Source: Enterovirga rhinocerotis (GTDB lineage: Bacteria > Pseudomonadota > Alphaproteobacteria > Rhizobiales > Beijerinckiaceae). Taken from it: a stretch of DNA of 64,000 nt. Under the pieces are notes generated by a model. It saw only the letters and a list, made by a program, of their open reading frames with translations, searched no databases and was not told where the DNA came from. The stretch spans positions 124,001 to 188,000 of the forward strand of contig NZ_SNZR01000017.1 of NCBI RefSeq assembly GCF_004363955.1. Reading direction: 5' to 3'. A program made the position numbers and the translations under genes. Positions 10,961-21,629 of the stretch are shown here, piece after piece. The stretch's first letter is position 1; the number at the start of each line of letters is the position of its first letter.

Positions 10961-12067
10961 ATGAGGTCCGCGAACGAGATCGATTTCTGGCGCGGGCTTG
11001 CCCTCGTCTCGATCTTCATCAACCACATTCCGGGCTTCGCCTTCGAGGGGACGACGCACCGGAATTACGGCCTGTCCGACTCGGCGGAACTCTTCGTGTT
11101 CCTGGCCGGATGGGCGCTGCGGCACGTCGCCTCGAACGCGAACGAGCCGCTCGGACTGCCCCGCCTCGTGCTGCGTCTCGGGGCGCGGGCCGTGACGATC
11201 TATGCCGCCCAGATCCTGATCACCATGCTCGCGATCGGCCTGATCGCCGCGGCGGCGATCTGGTTCGAGAATCCGCTCATTCTCGAATGGCACCATGCGG
11301 CCGCCGTCTTCCAGGACCCGGTGCCGACCCATGTCGGGCTGGTGCTCCTGACCCACCAACTCGGCTTCTTCAACATCCTGCCGCTCTACGTCGTGCTGAT
11401 GGCGGGCGCTCCCCTCATGGCGATCGTGCACCGGCTGATGCCGGGCGCCCTGCTGCCGCTCTCCGTCCTCATCTACCTGATCACCCTGACGTTCCGCATC
11501 AACCTGCCCACCTGGCCGACCGAGGGGATGTGGTTCTTCAACCCCTTCGCCTGGCAACTGATCTTCGTCCTCGGCTTCGAGATGGCGGGCCGGGACCGGC
11601 TCGGAGGCGTCGTCCGCACGAACCTTCGCTGGCTGAAGCCCCTGTCCGTCGCGATCCTTGTGTTCGGGGTCTGGGCCGCCCTCACGGGCTTTCAGCCCGA
11701 TCCGACGCGCGTTCCCGAGCCGAAGCTCCTCTTCATCGACGACAAGAGCTATCAATCCCCGCTCCGGCTCCTCCACTTCCTCGCCCTCGCCGCCGCGTTC
11801 GCGGGGAGCTTCCGCTGGATCCTGCGGTTCGCCGGCCCCGTGGCGCGGTACATGTCCATGCTGGGCCGCAATTCGCTCAACGTGTTCTGCGTCGGCTCCC
11901 TGCTCAGCCTCTTCGGACAACTCGTTCGTGTCGCAGCGGAAGGGAGTTTTTGGGCGGATGCCTGCGTGCTAGGAGGTGGACTTGCAATACTGGGATTTGT
12001 GGCATGGCTGTCCGAGTTGCGCGAACGGCTGAGGCGATCGGCCTCTGGCTCGCCGTCGCGCTCCTGA
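10961..12067 (+). CDS. OpgC-family membrane acyltransferase
   Basis: 368-aa polytopic membrane protein with about 10 helices, matching the OpgC family, whose founder adds succinyl groups to periplasmic glucans. The N-terminal block EIDFWRGLALVSIFINHIPG contains the family's R/D-x-x-R-G and conserved His. Later blocks include HQLGFFNILPLYVVL and FNPFAWQLIFVLGF. The last 64 bp overlap the SGNH esterase gene in another frame, so the two are likely co-expressed. Acceptor and donor are inferred from the family only. Confidence 0.85.
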   Translation: MRSANEIDFWRGLALVSIFINHIPGFAFEGTTHRNYGLSDSAELFVFLAGWALRHVASNANEPLGLPRLVLRLGARAVTIYAAQILITMLAIGLIAAAAIWFENPLILEWHHAAAVFQDPVPTHVGLVLLTHQLGFFNILPLYVVLMAGAPLMAIVHRLMPGALLPLSVLIYLITLTFRINLPTWPTEGMWFFNPFAWQLIFVLGFEMAGRDRLGGVVRTNLRWLKPLSVAILVFGVWAALTGFQPDPTRVPEPKLLFIDDKSYQSPLRLLHFLALAAAFAGSFRWILRFAGPVARYMSMLGRNSLNVFCVGSLLSLFGQLVRVAAEGSFWADACVLGGGLAILGFVAWLSELRERLRRSASGSPSRS

Positions 12068-12888
12068 TACTCGGGATCGCGGCGGCGACGCCGGGCTCCG
12101 CTCAGACGCGAGACGACGCACCGAAGGCCGATGGCGGCCCGGCGCCCGACCTGCCGGGGCTGCCGGAACCGCCCGAGCCTCCGCCGCCGGTCGTCGCCCT
12201 CAGCGCGGCCTGCGATGTCCCCACATCCGACATCGCCACGCCGGAGCCCCTTCCGCATCTGCAGGCCGCGCTCCGCGAGCGTCGGCCGATCCGCGTCCTT
12301 GCGATCGGATCGTCCTCGACGGCCGGGCTCGGCGCCAGCACCCCGTCCCACAACTATCCCTCCCAGCTCGAAGCGATCCTCGAGAAGACGTTCAAGGGCC
12401 TCGAGGTCGTCATCATCAACCGTGGCGTTTCGGGCGAGGCTGCGGCGGCGACCGCCGATCGGCTGAAGACCCTGGTCGGGCTCGAGAAGCCGGATCTGGT
12501 GTTGTGGCAGGTCGGCACGAACGACGCCTTGATGCACATCCCGGTCGATGACTTCCGGGCAACGGTCGGCGAAACTCTGCGCTGGCTCAAGGAACGGGAG
12601 GTGGACACCGTCCTCGTCGGCCTTCAATACACCCTGATCGTCAGCAAGGATCCCCATTACACGGCGATCCGCATCGCGCTGCGCGATCTCGCGGCATCGG
12701 AAGGGGTTCTCCTGATCCGGCGCTACGAGGCCATGGAATTCATCGAGAAGGCGAAACGAGGGGAACTGACCTCGCCGGACGGGCTTCACGCCAATGATCT
12801 CGGCTATCGCTGCATGGCCGAACACATCGCCCGGGCCATGGTGGTGAGCGCTTTCCTGAAAGGGAAGTTCGCCAAGAAGAGGGGCTAG
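12004..12888 (+). CDS. secreted SGNH/GDSL-type esterase
   Basis: 294-aa protein with an N-terminal signal sequence (WLAVALLILGIAAATPGSAQ), then a Pro-rich linker (residues ~45-65) and an SGNH hydrolase domain. Block I reads AIGSSSTAG, with the catalytic Ser in GSS rather than GDS. Block II is NRGVSGE, block III is QVGTNDAL and block V is DGLHANDLGY with the Asp-His pair. Starts at the ATG at 12004, inside the 3' end of the OpgC gene. No good ribosome binding site is at the right distance (an AGGAGG is 27 nt upstream). Together with OpgC it suggests periplasmic acylation and deacylation of a glycan. Confidence 0.82.
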   Translation: MAVRVARTAEAIGLWLAVALLILGIAAATPGSAQTRDDAPKADGGPAPDLPGLPEPPEPPPPVVALSAACDVPTSDIATPEPLPHLQAALRERRPIRVLAIGSSSTAGLGASTPSHNYPSQLEAILEKTFKGLEVVIINRGVSGEAAAATADRLKTLVGLEKPDLVLWQVGTNDALMHIPVDDFRATVGETLRWLKEREVDTVLVGLQYTLIVSKDPHYTAIRIALRDLAASEGVLLIRRYEAMEFIEKAKRGELTSPDGLHANDLGYRCMAEHIARAMVVSAFLKGKFAKKRG

Positions 12889-12973
12889 GGACGTCGTCGC
12901 CGGAACTGGCGATCGGGGGCGACGCATGACGATCGGGAGCTTCGGGCTCCCTGGTGCCGCGAGGCGGCCGACG

Positions 12974-13606
12974 ATGAGGTTCGAGAGGCGCAAGGTGATA
13001 CAGAGGTTCGACGCCGTTCACCCGATCCGACGGAGCGTCCTGACGCTCGTCGTCCTCGGCTGCTCGCTCACGCTCGCCGGCTGCCAATCCGGTCGGTTCG
13101 GCGGATTCGGCTCGGCATCCACGCCCCGGTCGGTGCAGGCTCCGCACTACGCGCCCGATGCCGTGGCGCCGTCGGTTCCCTCGGGCTCGGTCACCGAGGA
13201 GCCGCTGGGGCCGCCGCCGGGCGGCGTCGCCACCCTCGGCGGGGGCGGAGAAGTGACGCCGATGCCCGGCTCCTCGCAACCCGTCCCGACCATGGGCGGC
13301 GGTGGCGGCTTCGCCTCCTCCCCGACGACCCGGTCCTCCGCCATCGGCAGCTGGACCGCGAAGGAGGCCTCGGGCTCCTGCCGCGTGACCCTGTCGAGCA
13401 CGCCGTCGCTCGACCTTTACCGGGCATCGGCCGGCGGCTGCTCGAACAAGGAACTCGGCCGCGTGACGGCGTGGGACTTCCGCGACGGCGAGATCTATCT
13501 GTTCCAGCCCGGCGGCGCGGTCGCGGCGCGCCTGCGCCCCGGTGGCGGCGGCTTGACGGGTGTCCTCGCCAAGTCGGGCGCTCCCCTCTCCATGACGCGC
13601 GGATGA
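12974..13606 (+). CDS. Omp19/AprI-like protease-inhibitor lipoprotein
   Basis: 210-aa outer-membrane lipoprotein candidate. Lipobox LAGC with C37 after a hydrophobic stretch, then a long Pro/Gly/Ser linker (residues ~40-120) and a C-terminal Inh (AprI/Omp19) domain of about 85 residues beginning IGSWTAKEASGSCRVTL, with two cysteines. Related to Brucella Omp19, which inhibits host and bacterial proteases. The ATG at 12974 gives a 36-residue leader. The ATG at 12926 would add 16 residues and is preceded by GGGGGCG, so the start is uncertain. Confidence 0.75.
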   Translation: MRFERRKVIQRFDAVHPIRRSVLTLVVLGCSLTLAGCQSGRFGGFGSASTPRSVQAPHYAPDAVAPSVPSGSVTEEPLGPPPGGVATLGGGGEVTPMPGSSQPVPTMGGGGGFASSPTTRSSAIGSWTAKEASGSCRVTLSSTPSLDLYRASAGGCSNKELGRVTAWDFRDGEIYLFQPGGAVAARLRPGGGGLTGVLAKSGAPLSMTRG

Positions 13607-13611
13607 GCCGG

Positions 13612-13631
13612 GTCGGCCCGGACGGGCCGAC
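13612..13631 (+). terminator. hairpin after Omp19-like gene
   Basis: Perfect 8-bp inverted repeat GTCGGCCC / GGGCCGAC with a 4-nt loop, a few bases after the stop codon and followed by GGTT. A GC-rich terminator candidate without a long T-tract. Confidence 0.5.
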
Positions 13632-13683
13632 GGTTGCGAGGAACACCGCCGCGCGTTGCGGGCGGTGACGAGGACGAGCCCCT

Positions 13684-14865
13684 TTGTCGAAGCCCCTGCA
13701 GACTGTGCGCGCGCGCTACGATGCGCTCGTCGCCTCCGGTGCCGTCGAGCGCGACGAGGCGCAGCTCGCAGCCGTCGAGCGCCTCGACGCGCTGGCGGTC
13801 GAGATCGTCAGCCGCGGCAACCTGCGTCCCCGCCGGTCCGGCCTTCTCGGGAAGCTGTTCGGCGAACCCAAGGGCGATCCGCCGCCCCGCGGCCTCTATG
13901 TCTGGGGCGAGGTCGGCCGCGGCAAGACCATGCTCATGGACCTGTTCTACGAGTCCCTGCCGGGCTCCTCGAAGCGGAGGGCCCATTTCCACGCCTACAT
14001 GGCCGACGTCCACGAGCGCATCCATGCCTGGCGCGAGAAGCTGAAGGCCGGCGAGGTCTCGGGCGACGATCCGATCCGCCCCGTGGCCGCCGCGCTGGCG
14101 GACGAGGCCCGCATCCTGTGCTTCGATGAATTCGCCGTCACCGACATCGCGGATGCGATGATCCTCGGGCGTCTCTTCACGGCGCTGTTCGAGCGCGGCG
14201 TCGTCGTCGTCGCCACCTCGAACGTGCCGCCGGACGGACTCTACAAGGACGGCCTGAACCGGGCCCTGTTCCTGCCCTTCATCAAGCTTCTCTCGGAGCG
14301 GACGGAGGTTCTGAACCTGCGCTCGCGGACCGATTTCCGGATGGAGAAGGTCGGCGACAGCCCGGTCTTCTTCACGCCGATCGACGACGAGGCGCGGCGG
14401 GGCATGGACGAACTCTTCCGCCGCCTGACGGGCGGGGCGGCCACCGCCCCCGCGACGCTGACCGTCTATGGGCATCCGGTCGAGGTTCCGGCGCAGGTCG
14501 GCGGCGTCGCCCGGTTCCGCTTCGAGGACCTGTGCAGCAAGCCGCTCGCGGCCAGCGATTTCCTCGCCATCGCGCGGGCCTACCACACCATTTTCGTCGA
14601 CGACATTCCGCGCCTCGCCTTCGAGCGGCGGAACGAGGCACGACGCTTCATCATGCTGATCGACGTACTCTACGAGCGCCACAGCCGGCTGGTCGCATCC
14701 GCCGCCACGCCTCCGGATGCGCTGTACGAGGGCCGGGCGGGGGCCGAGACCTTCGAATTCGCCCGGACGGCCTCGCGGCTGCACGAGATGAACTCGCGCA
14801 GCTACTGGGCGACGGCGCGCGCCGAGACAGTCACGGGCAGCACGACCGGGCTCGTCGAGACGTAG
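13684..14865 (+). CDS. zapE: cell division AFG1-like ATPase ZapE
   Basis: 393-aa AAA-type P-loop ATPase of the ZapE/AFG1 family, associated with the division ring in other proteobacteria and with mitochondrial protein quality control. Walker A GEVGRGKT is at residues 75-82 and Walker B ILCFDEFAVTDIADA near 143-157. The family's ATSNVPPDGLYKDGLNR and SRTDFR segments follow. Starts at a TTG (13684) with GAGGACGAG about 7 nt upstream. No in-frame ATG fits the family N terminus (SKPLQTVRARYDALVASG) better. Convergent with the small secreted gene at 14881. Confidence 0.9.
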   Translation: MSKPLQTVRARYDALVASGAVERDEAQLAAVERLDALAVEIVSRGNLRPRRSGLLGKLFGEPKGDPPPRGLYVWGEVGRGKTMLMDLFYESLPGSSKRRAHFHAYMADVHERIHAWREKLKAGEVSGDDPIRPVAAALADEARILCFDEFAVTDIADAMILGRLFTALFERGVVVVATSNVPPDGLYKDGLNRALFLPFIKLLSERTEVLNLRSRTDFRMEKVGDSPVFFTPIDDEARRGMDELFRRLTGGAATAPATLTVYGHPVEVPAQVGGVARFRFEDLCSKPLAASDFLAIARAYHTIFVDDIPRLAFERRNEARRFIMLIDVLYERHSRLVASAATPPDALYEGRAGAETFEFARTASRLHEMNSRSYWATARAETVTGSTTGLVET

Positions 14866-14880
14866 ACGCTCCTCGCGCGG

Positions 14881-15153
14881 TCAGCGCGGCTGGCCGCGCG
14901 TCGCGCCGCCCTTGCCCGGAGGCGAAGGCGGCTGCGCTGCCGCAGGGCCCGCATCCGGCGTCTTGGCATCGGTGCCCTCGGGGCTCACCGAGCCGGTCGT
15001 GTTCGGCCGGCGGGCGTCGATCGTCGATTCCTTCCCCGGCGCGACGCTCGCACCGGGCGGCGCCTTTCCGGTATCCGGATCGATCGTCGTCTGCGCGACC
15101 ACGGGAGCTGCCAGAACAGTCAGCGCCGCGGCCGCGATCACGGATCGCATCAT
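14881..15153 (-). CDS. small secreted Pro/Ala-rich protein
   Basis: 90-aa protein starting at tandem ATG codons (15153 and 15150), preceded by GGGAGAG. Signal peptide RSVIAAAALTVLAAPVVAQ, then a mature part of about 70 residues that is low in hydrophobics and rich in Pro, Gly, Thr and Ala, likely disordered. No family recognised. Divergent from the TctC gene. Confidence 0.6.
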   Translation of the reverse strand: MMRSVIAAAALTVLAAPVVAQTTIDPDTGKAPPGASVAPGKESTIDARRPNTTGSVSPEGTDAKTPDAGPAAAQPPSPPGKGGATRGQPR

Positions 15154-15391
15154 GGTCACGTCTCTCCCTTCACAGGACCGGCCGTCGATTCGGAGGGACA
15201 ATGACCTGCGGCGGGTTTTGTTCGCGCGGTCGGACCGGGCCGGCCCGCCTCCGTTCCGCCACCAGAAACGGGCCGCCGCGATCGATCCCGTTTTCGCAGA
15301 TTTCAGGCGCCCCGGGCCCTCTCTGGGCGGCGATCGTCCTCGACAGCACGGACCGAGCCGAGCATCCTGACAAAAAATAGGGAGGATGCCC
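15154..15391. promoter_or_regulatory. Divergent intergenic region before the TctC gene
   Basis: 238-bp gap between the small secreted gene (minus) and the TctC gene (plus), which must contain both promoters. The right end has the A-rich AAAAAATAGGGAGG containing the TctC ribosome binding site. No repeat, RNA motif or specific operator was recognised. Confidence 0.35.
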
Positions 15392-16357
15392 GTGATCGAC
15401 CGCCGCGCGCTGCTTGCTGCCGGATTCCTGCCGCTCGTGCCGGTGCGGTCGCGCGCCGACAGCTGGCCGGCGCGGATGATCAAGGTGATCGTGCCCTATC
15501 CACCCGGCGGATCGACGGACATCTCGGCGCGGCTGTTCGCCGAGCACATGTCCAACACGCTCGGCCAGCGGCTGATCATCGACAACCGACCCGGCGCCGG
15601 TGCCAATCTCGGCCTCGAACAGGCGGCGGCCGCCGAGCCGGACGGCTACACGATCGGCATCGCCACCACGGCCCACGCCATCAACGCGACCCTGTTCAAG
15701 AAGCTCAACTACGACATCCGCTCGAGCTTCGTGCCGGTCGCGCTCCTGACCGAGAGCCCGCTCATCGTCGTGGTCCATCCGAGCGTGCCCGCGAAGACGA
15801 TCGACGAGCTGATCGCGCTCGCCAAGAGCAAGCCGGGCGAGTTGAACTATGCGTCGACCGGCATCGGCGGCTCGCCCCATCTGGCGGCGGAGCACTTCGC
15901 CCATCGGGCCGGCATCAAGATGCGTCATGTGCCCTATCGCGGCAGCGCGCCGGGCGTCGCCGACGTCGTCGCCGGCCATGTCCAGCTCATGTTCGACACG
16001 ACCCAATCGGTCCTCCAGCACGTCCGCGACGGCCGCGTCCGGGCCCTCGGGATCACATCGCGCGAGCGCCTCGGCATCGCGATGGACATCCCGACCCTGT
16101 CCGAATCCGGGATGACCGATTTCGAGGCGATCTCCTGGAACGGCATCCTCGCCCCGCGAGGGACACCGCCCGCCGTCGTGACCCGCCTCAACCGCGCTGT
16201 CGTCGCGGCGCTCGACGTGCCGCAGCTCAAGGAGCGCTTCGCGCAGCTCGGCTCCTTCATCCGCCCGTCCAGCCCGGAGGAGTTCGGCGCCTATCTCGGT
16301 TCCGAGATCGACAAATGGGGCGAGATCGTCCGCCTGTCGGGCGCCAAGGTCGAGTAG
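15392..16357 (+). CDS. TctC-family (Bug) tripartite transporter binding protein
   Basis: Periplasmic solute-binding protein of the tripartite tricarboxylate transporter/Bug family, about 321 aa. N-terminal twin-residue signal IDRRALLAAGFLPLVPV. Family blocks are VIVPYPPGGSTDISAR, IIDNRPGAGANLG, DGYTIGIATTAHAIN, HVPYRGSAPGVADVVAGHVQ and WNGILAPRGTP. GGGAGG ends 6 nt before the GTG at 15392 but directly abuts the ATG at 15386, so the GTG is the better start. No tctA or tctB membrane genes lie beside it. Orphan Bug receptors are common. Ligand unknown. Confidence 0.88.
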   Translation: MIDRRALLAAGFLPLVPVRSRADSWPARMIKVIVPYPPGGSTDISARLFAEHMSNTLGQRLIIDNRPGAGANLGLEQAAAAEPDGYTIGIATTAHAINATLFKKLNYDIRSSFVPVALLTESPLIVVVHPSVPAKTIDELIALAKSKPGELNYASTGIGGSPHLAAEHFAHRAGIKMRHVPYRGSAPGVADVVAGHVQLMFDTTQSVLQHVRDGRVRALGITSRERLGIAMDIPTLSESGMTDFEAISWNGILAPRGTPPAVVTRLNRAVVAALDVPQLKERFAQLGSFIRPSSPEEFGAYLGSEIDKWGEIVRLSGAKVE

Positions 16358-16369
16358 AGCCGCGCGCCT

Positions 16370-16388
16370 CCGGCAGGGCCGCTGCCGG
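16370..16388 (+). terminator. hairpin after TctC gene
   Basis: Inverted repeat CCGGCA / TGCCGG with a 7-nt GC-rich loop, 12 bp after the TctC stop and followed by CTTTCCTC. Probable terminator separating TctC from mdh. Confidence 0.45.
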
Positions 16389-16402
16389 CTTTCCTCGCTT
16401 GA

Positions 16403-17443
<1,041 letters not shown>

Positions 17444-17472
17444 CGCGGATCTGCATCGAAGGGCCGCCGCAT

Positions 17473-17883
17473 ATGCAGCGCCTGTCCATCCTGAGCCTCG
17501 CCGCGGCCTTCTGCATCGCGGCGACGACCGTGTCCGGCGCACCCGAGCGCCGGACCGCTGCTGCCGAATACGTCACCATCGACACGCGCCAGCTCGCGAC
17601 CATGGTCGCGGACACCGCGCGGCGGTGCTGGATCAATCGCGAGCCCGCCTTCGCGGGCTTCGTCGTCGACCGTGTGGAACAGGGCGCCGAAGCGACGACC
17701 TTCCGCGTGCTGTTCCGCGAGAAGGGGCGTGCAAAGTCCCAGCCGGCCCGTCATCTCAAGATCCTGACCGGAAAGTCGGGCTCTCTCGTCATGATCGCCG
17801 TCGAACAGGAGGGGGTGGACGTCCTCGGCCCCGTCCGGCGCGACGCCGCCGCACTGATCCGCGGCCGCGCCCCTGCCTGCTGA
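17473..17883 (+). CDS. secreted protein of unknown function
   Basis: 136-aa protein with an N-terminal signal peptide ([20 protein letters not shown]) and a mature domain of about 115 residues with few cysteines ([11 protein letters not shown] and a C-terminal Cys). No family recognised. It lies between mdh and sucC with gaps of 29 and 22 bp, so it is probably transcribed with them. The start at ATG 17473 has no strong ribosome binding site. Confidence 0.6.
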   Translation: MQRLSILSLAAAFCIAATTVSGAPERRTAAAEYVTIDTRQLATMVADTARRCWINREPAFAGFVVDRVEQGAEATTFRVLFREKGRAKSQPARHLKILTGKSGSLVMIAVEQEGVDVLGPVRRDAAALIRGRAPAC

Positions 17884-17905
17884 TCCGAGATCGAAGGAAC
17901 GACTG

Positions 17906-19098
<1,193 letters not shown>

Positions 19099-19102
<4 letters not shown>

Positions 19103-19755
19103 GGTTGGGCTCGCTCGACCGATACGGACTGCTGAACGCCGCCCTCGGGGCGGCGTTCGTGTTTGTGGCCGCCTCCGGCCCGGCCCAAGCGCAGACTGGG
19201 ACTTCCGACCTCGTGGCGCTGTTCGAGACGCTCTGCATCAGCCCGCGCACCAACGAGGGCAGGCTCGAGGCCGCGGCGCGAGTGGCCGGCGAGCGCGCAT
19301 GGGGACCGAAGAGGGCGGAGCCGGCGCGGGCAGGCCTCCATGGATTCCTGCCGGGGACCCTGACCGCGTGGACCGTGAAGCCCCCGCCCGAGGAGACCGT
19401 GTTCATGGTCTTTCTCGTCGATCCCGCCATGCACCCGGGCCTCGAGGTCGTCTCCTGCGGCTTCTTCATGGCGGACAATTCGCCGGGCGCGGACGACCTC
19501 GTCCCGGAGGTCGATCGCCGCCTCGGGCCGGGAATGGTGAGATCGAGGGCGCGGTCGTTCTCGGCGGAGACGAAGTACAACTGGTTTGACTCGCCGGACG
19601 GCAAGCACCTGACGAACTGTTCGAGGCGGGTGGCCGTGATGGACAATCTGGCCTCGAGACGCAGCAGCTTCCTGATGCTCACCCAGATGGATTTTCCCGA
19701 CCAGCCTCCGTGGAACACGCTTCCCAAGCCGCGCTGTCCCGCACAGCCGGAGTGA
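19099..19755 (+). CDS. secreted protein of unknown function
   Basis: About 218 aa. N-terminal signal-like segment [22 protein letters not shown], then a mature domain with about four cysteines and the distinctive stretches [19 protein letters not shown] and [15 protein letters not shown]. No family recognised. The GTG at 19099 overlaps the sucC stop by 4 bp (GTGA). The TTG at 19105 has better spacing to AAGGGG and is the alternative start. Coupled translation with sucC is likely. Confidence 0.6.
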
Positions 19756-19756
19756 C

Positions 19757-19802
19757 GATCTCCAAGACCCGCGATCTCCAAGACCCGCGATCGGGCCCGA
19801 TC
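19757..19802 (+). repeat. two 16-bp tandem repeats and a 14-bp palindrome
   Basis: GATCTCCAAGACCCGC occurs twice in direct tandem (19757-19772, 19773-19788) and is followed directly by the perfect palindrome GATCGGGCCCGATC (19789-19802). It starts 2 bp after the stop of the secreted-protein gene and about 110 bp before the VapB-like start, so it could be a terminator, an operator for the toxin-antitoxin promoter, or an insertion scar. Confidence 0.6.
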
Positions 19803-19912
19803 CGTGATCGGACGCGGTCGATGTCGAGAGCGACTTCGTCCTGACCGAAAGCGTCGGCGGAGGCCGATCAGGCCTTCACGGAACCTGTGGACCCGTGTAA
19901 AGCGCCTTCGCG

Positions 19913-20200
19913 ATGAAGAATCTCACGCTAGCGATCGAGGACCACGTCCTGGACGAAGCCCGCCAGATCGCGGCGCGGCGGCGGACGACGGTGAATGCGA
20001 TCGTGCGCGACTTCCTCACGCGGATCGTGGCCGAGGAGAGCCGGATCGAGGAGGCACGGCGCGGACTCATCGATCTGATGGACAACTCGACCGCCCAGCT
20101 CGGTGCCGACTACGCCTGGAATCGCGAGGACGCGTATGAAGAGCGACTGCGTCCTCGACACGAACATCCTGATCTACGCGGCGGCCGGTCGCGCGGATGA
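19913..20200 (+). CDS. VapB-like ribbon-helix-helix antitoxin
   Basis: 95-aa protein whose first ~45 residues (MKNLTLAIEDHVLDEARQIA, then RRRTTVNAIVRDFLTRIV) fit a ribbon-helix-helix DNA-binding domain, with a C-terminal acidic part suited to toxin binding. The C terminus (from about residue 75) is Arg/His-rich because it is read through the toxin start in another frame; the overlap is 65 bp. Placed directly before a PIN-domain toxin gene, so it is the probable antitoxin and autoregulator. Confidence 0.75.
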   Translation: MKNLTLAIEDHVLDEARQIAARRRTTVNAIVRDFLTRIVAEESRIEEARRGLIDLMDNSTAQLGADYAWNREDAYEERLRPRHEHPDLRGGRSRG

Positions 20201-20555
20201 GCCCCACAAATTCCAGATCGCGCAGCGCCTCGTCGCCGAGCAGAATTTCGGTCTCTCCGGCCAGATCCTGGCGGAGTTCTACACCGTCATGCTGCGCCGG
20301 ACCCTCGTCCCGCCGACGCAGGGCGAGATCGACAGCTGGATCGAGCTCCTCTGTCACTACCCCGTCGCGGCCATCGACGAGAGCCTCGTCCGAGCGGCCA
20401 TCGCGCTGTCGCAGCGCTGGCGGATCAGCTACTGGGATGCCGCGATCCTGGCCGCAGCCGAACGGCTCGCCGCGCCCATCCTCTACACCGAAGACCTCGG
20501 ACACGGGCAGACCTACGGGTCCGTCCGCGTCGTGAACCCCTTTCGATCCAACTGA
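20136..20555 (+). CDS. VapC-like PIN-domain toxin
   Basis: 139-aa PIN-domain protein, presumed Mg-dependent ribonuclease toxin. The four acidic positions are present: D8 in CVLDTNILIYA, E47 in ILAEFYTV, D101 in YWDAAILAAAE and D120 in TEDLGHGQ. GAGGA lies about 6 nt before the ATG at 20136, which fits better than the in-frame ATG at 20103. It ends 12 bp before sucD, so toxin and sucD are probably on one mRNA. The active site looks complete. Confidence 0.85.
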   Translation: MKSDCVLDTNILIYAAAGRADEPHKFQIAQRLVAEQNFGLSGQILAEFYTVMLRRTLVPPTQGEIDSWIELLCHYPVAAIDESLVRAAIALSQRWRISYWDAAILAAAERLAAPILYTEDLGHGQTYGSVRVVNPFRSN

Positions 20556-20567
20556 CCAGAGAACCTC

Positions 20568-21452
<885 letters not shown>

Positions 21453-21464
21453 TTTCCAGGCTGG

Positions 21465-21539
21465 CATCCGGCCTGCATGCGGCCGGATGTCGTCCTCCTG
21501 TTATGGAGGAGTTCAGCGAAGTCCTGTAAGGGACTTCGC
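21465..21539 (+). terminator. three tandem hairpins between sucD and sucA
   Basis: Three perfect inverted repeats follow each other: CATCCGGCC/GGCCGGATG (21465-21489, 7-nt loop), TCCTCC/GGAGGA (21493-21510, 6-nt loop) and GCGAAGTCC/GGACTTCGC (21516-21539, 6-nt loop). They start 12 bp after the sucD stop. No long T-run follows, so this could be a terminator, an RNA processing or stabilising element, or an attenuator setting sucAB levels. Confidence 0.6.
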
Positions 21540-21629
21540 GGTTGCCCCTTCCTCGCCCGAATGCGGCGATAGGGCACCGCCATCGTGAGCCTGCCCCCGG
21601 CGGAGGGGGCGGCCGCAAGGACAGGTGGA

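Noticed and set aside
10961-12888. Fusion of the OpgC and SGNH genes by frameshift
   Set aside because: Each protein has a complete domain set and the second has its own signal peptide, so overlapping genes explain the data better than a broken fusion.
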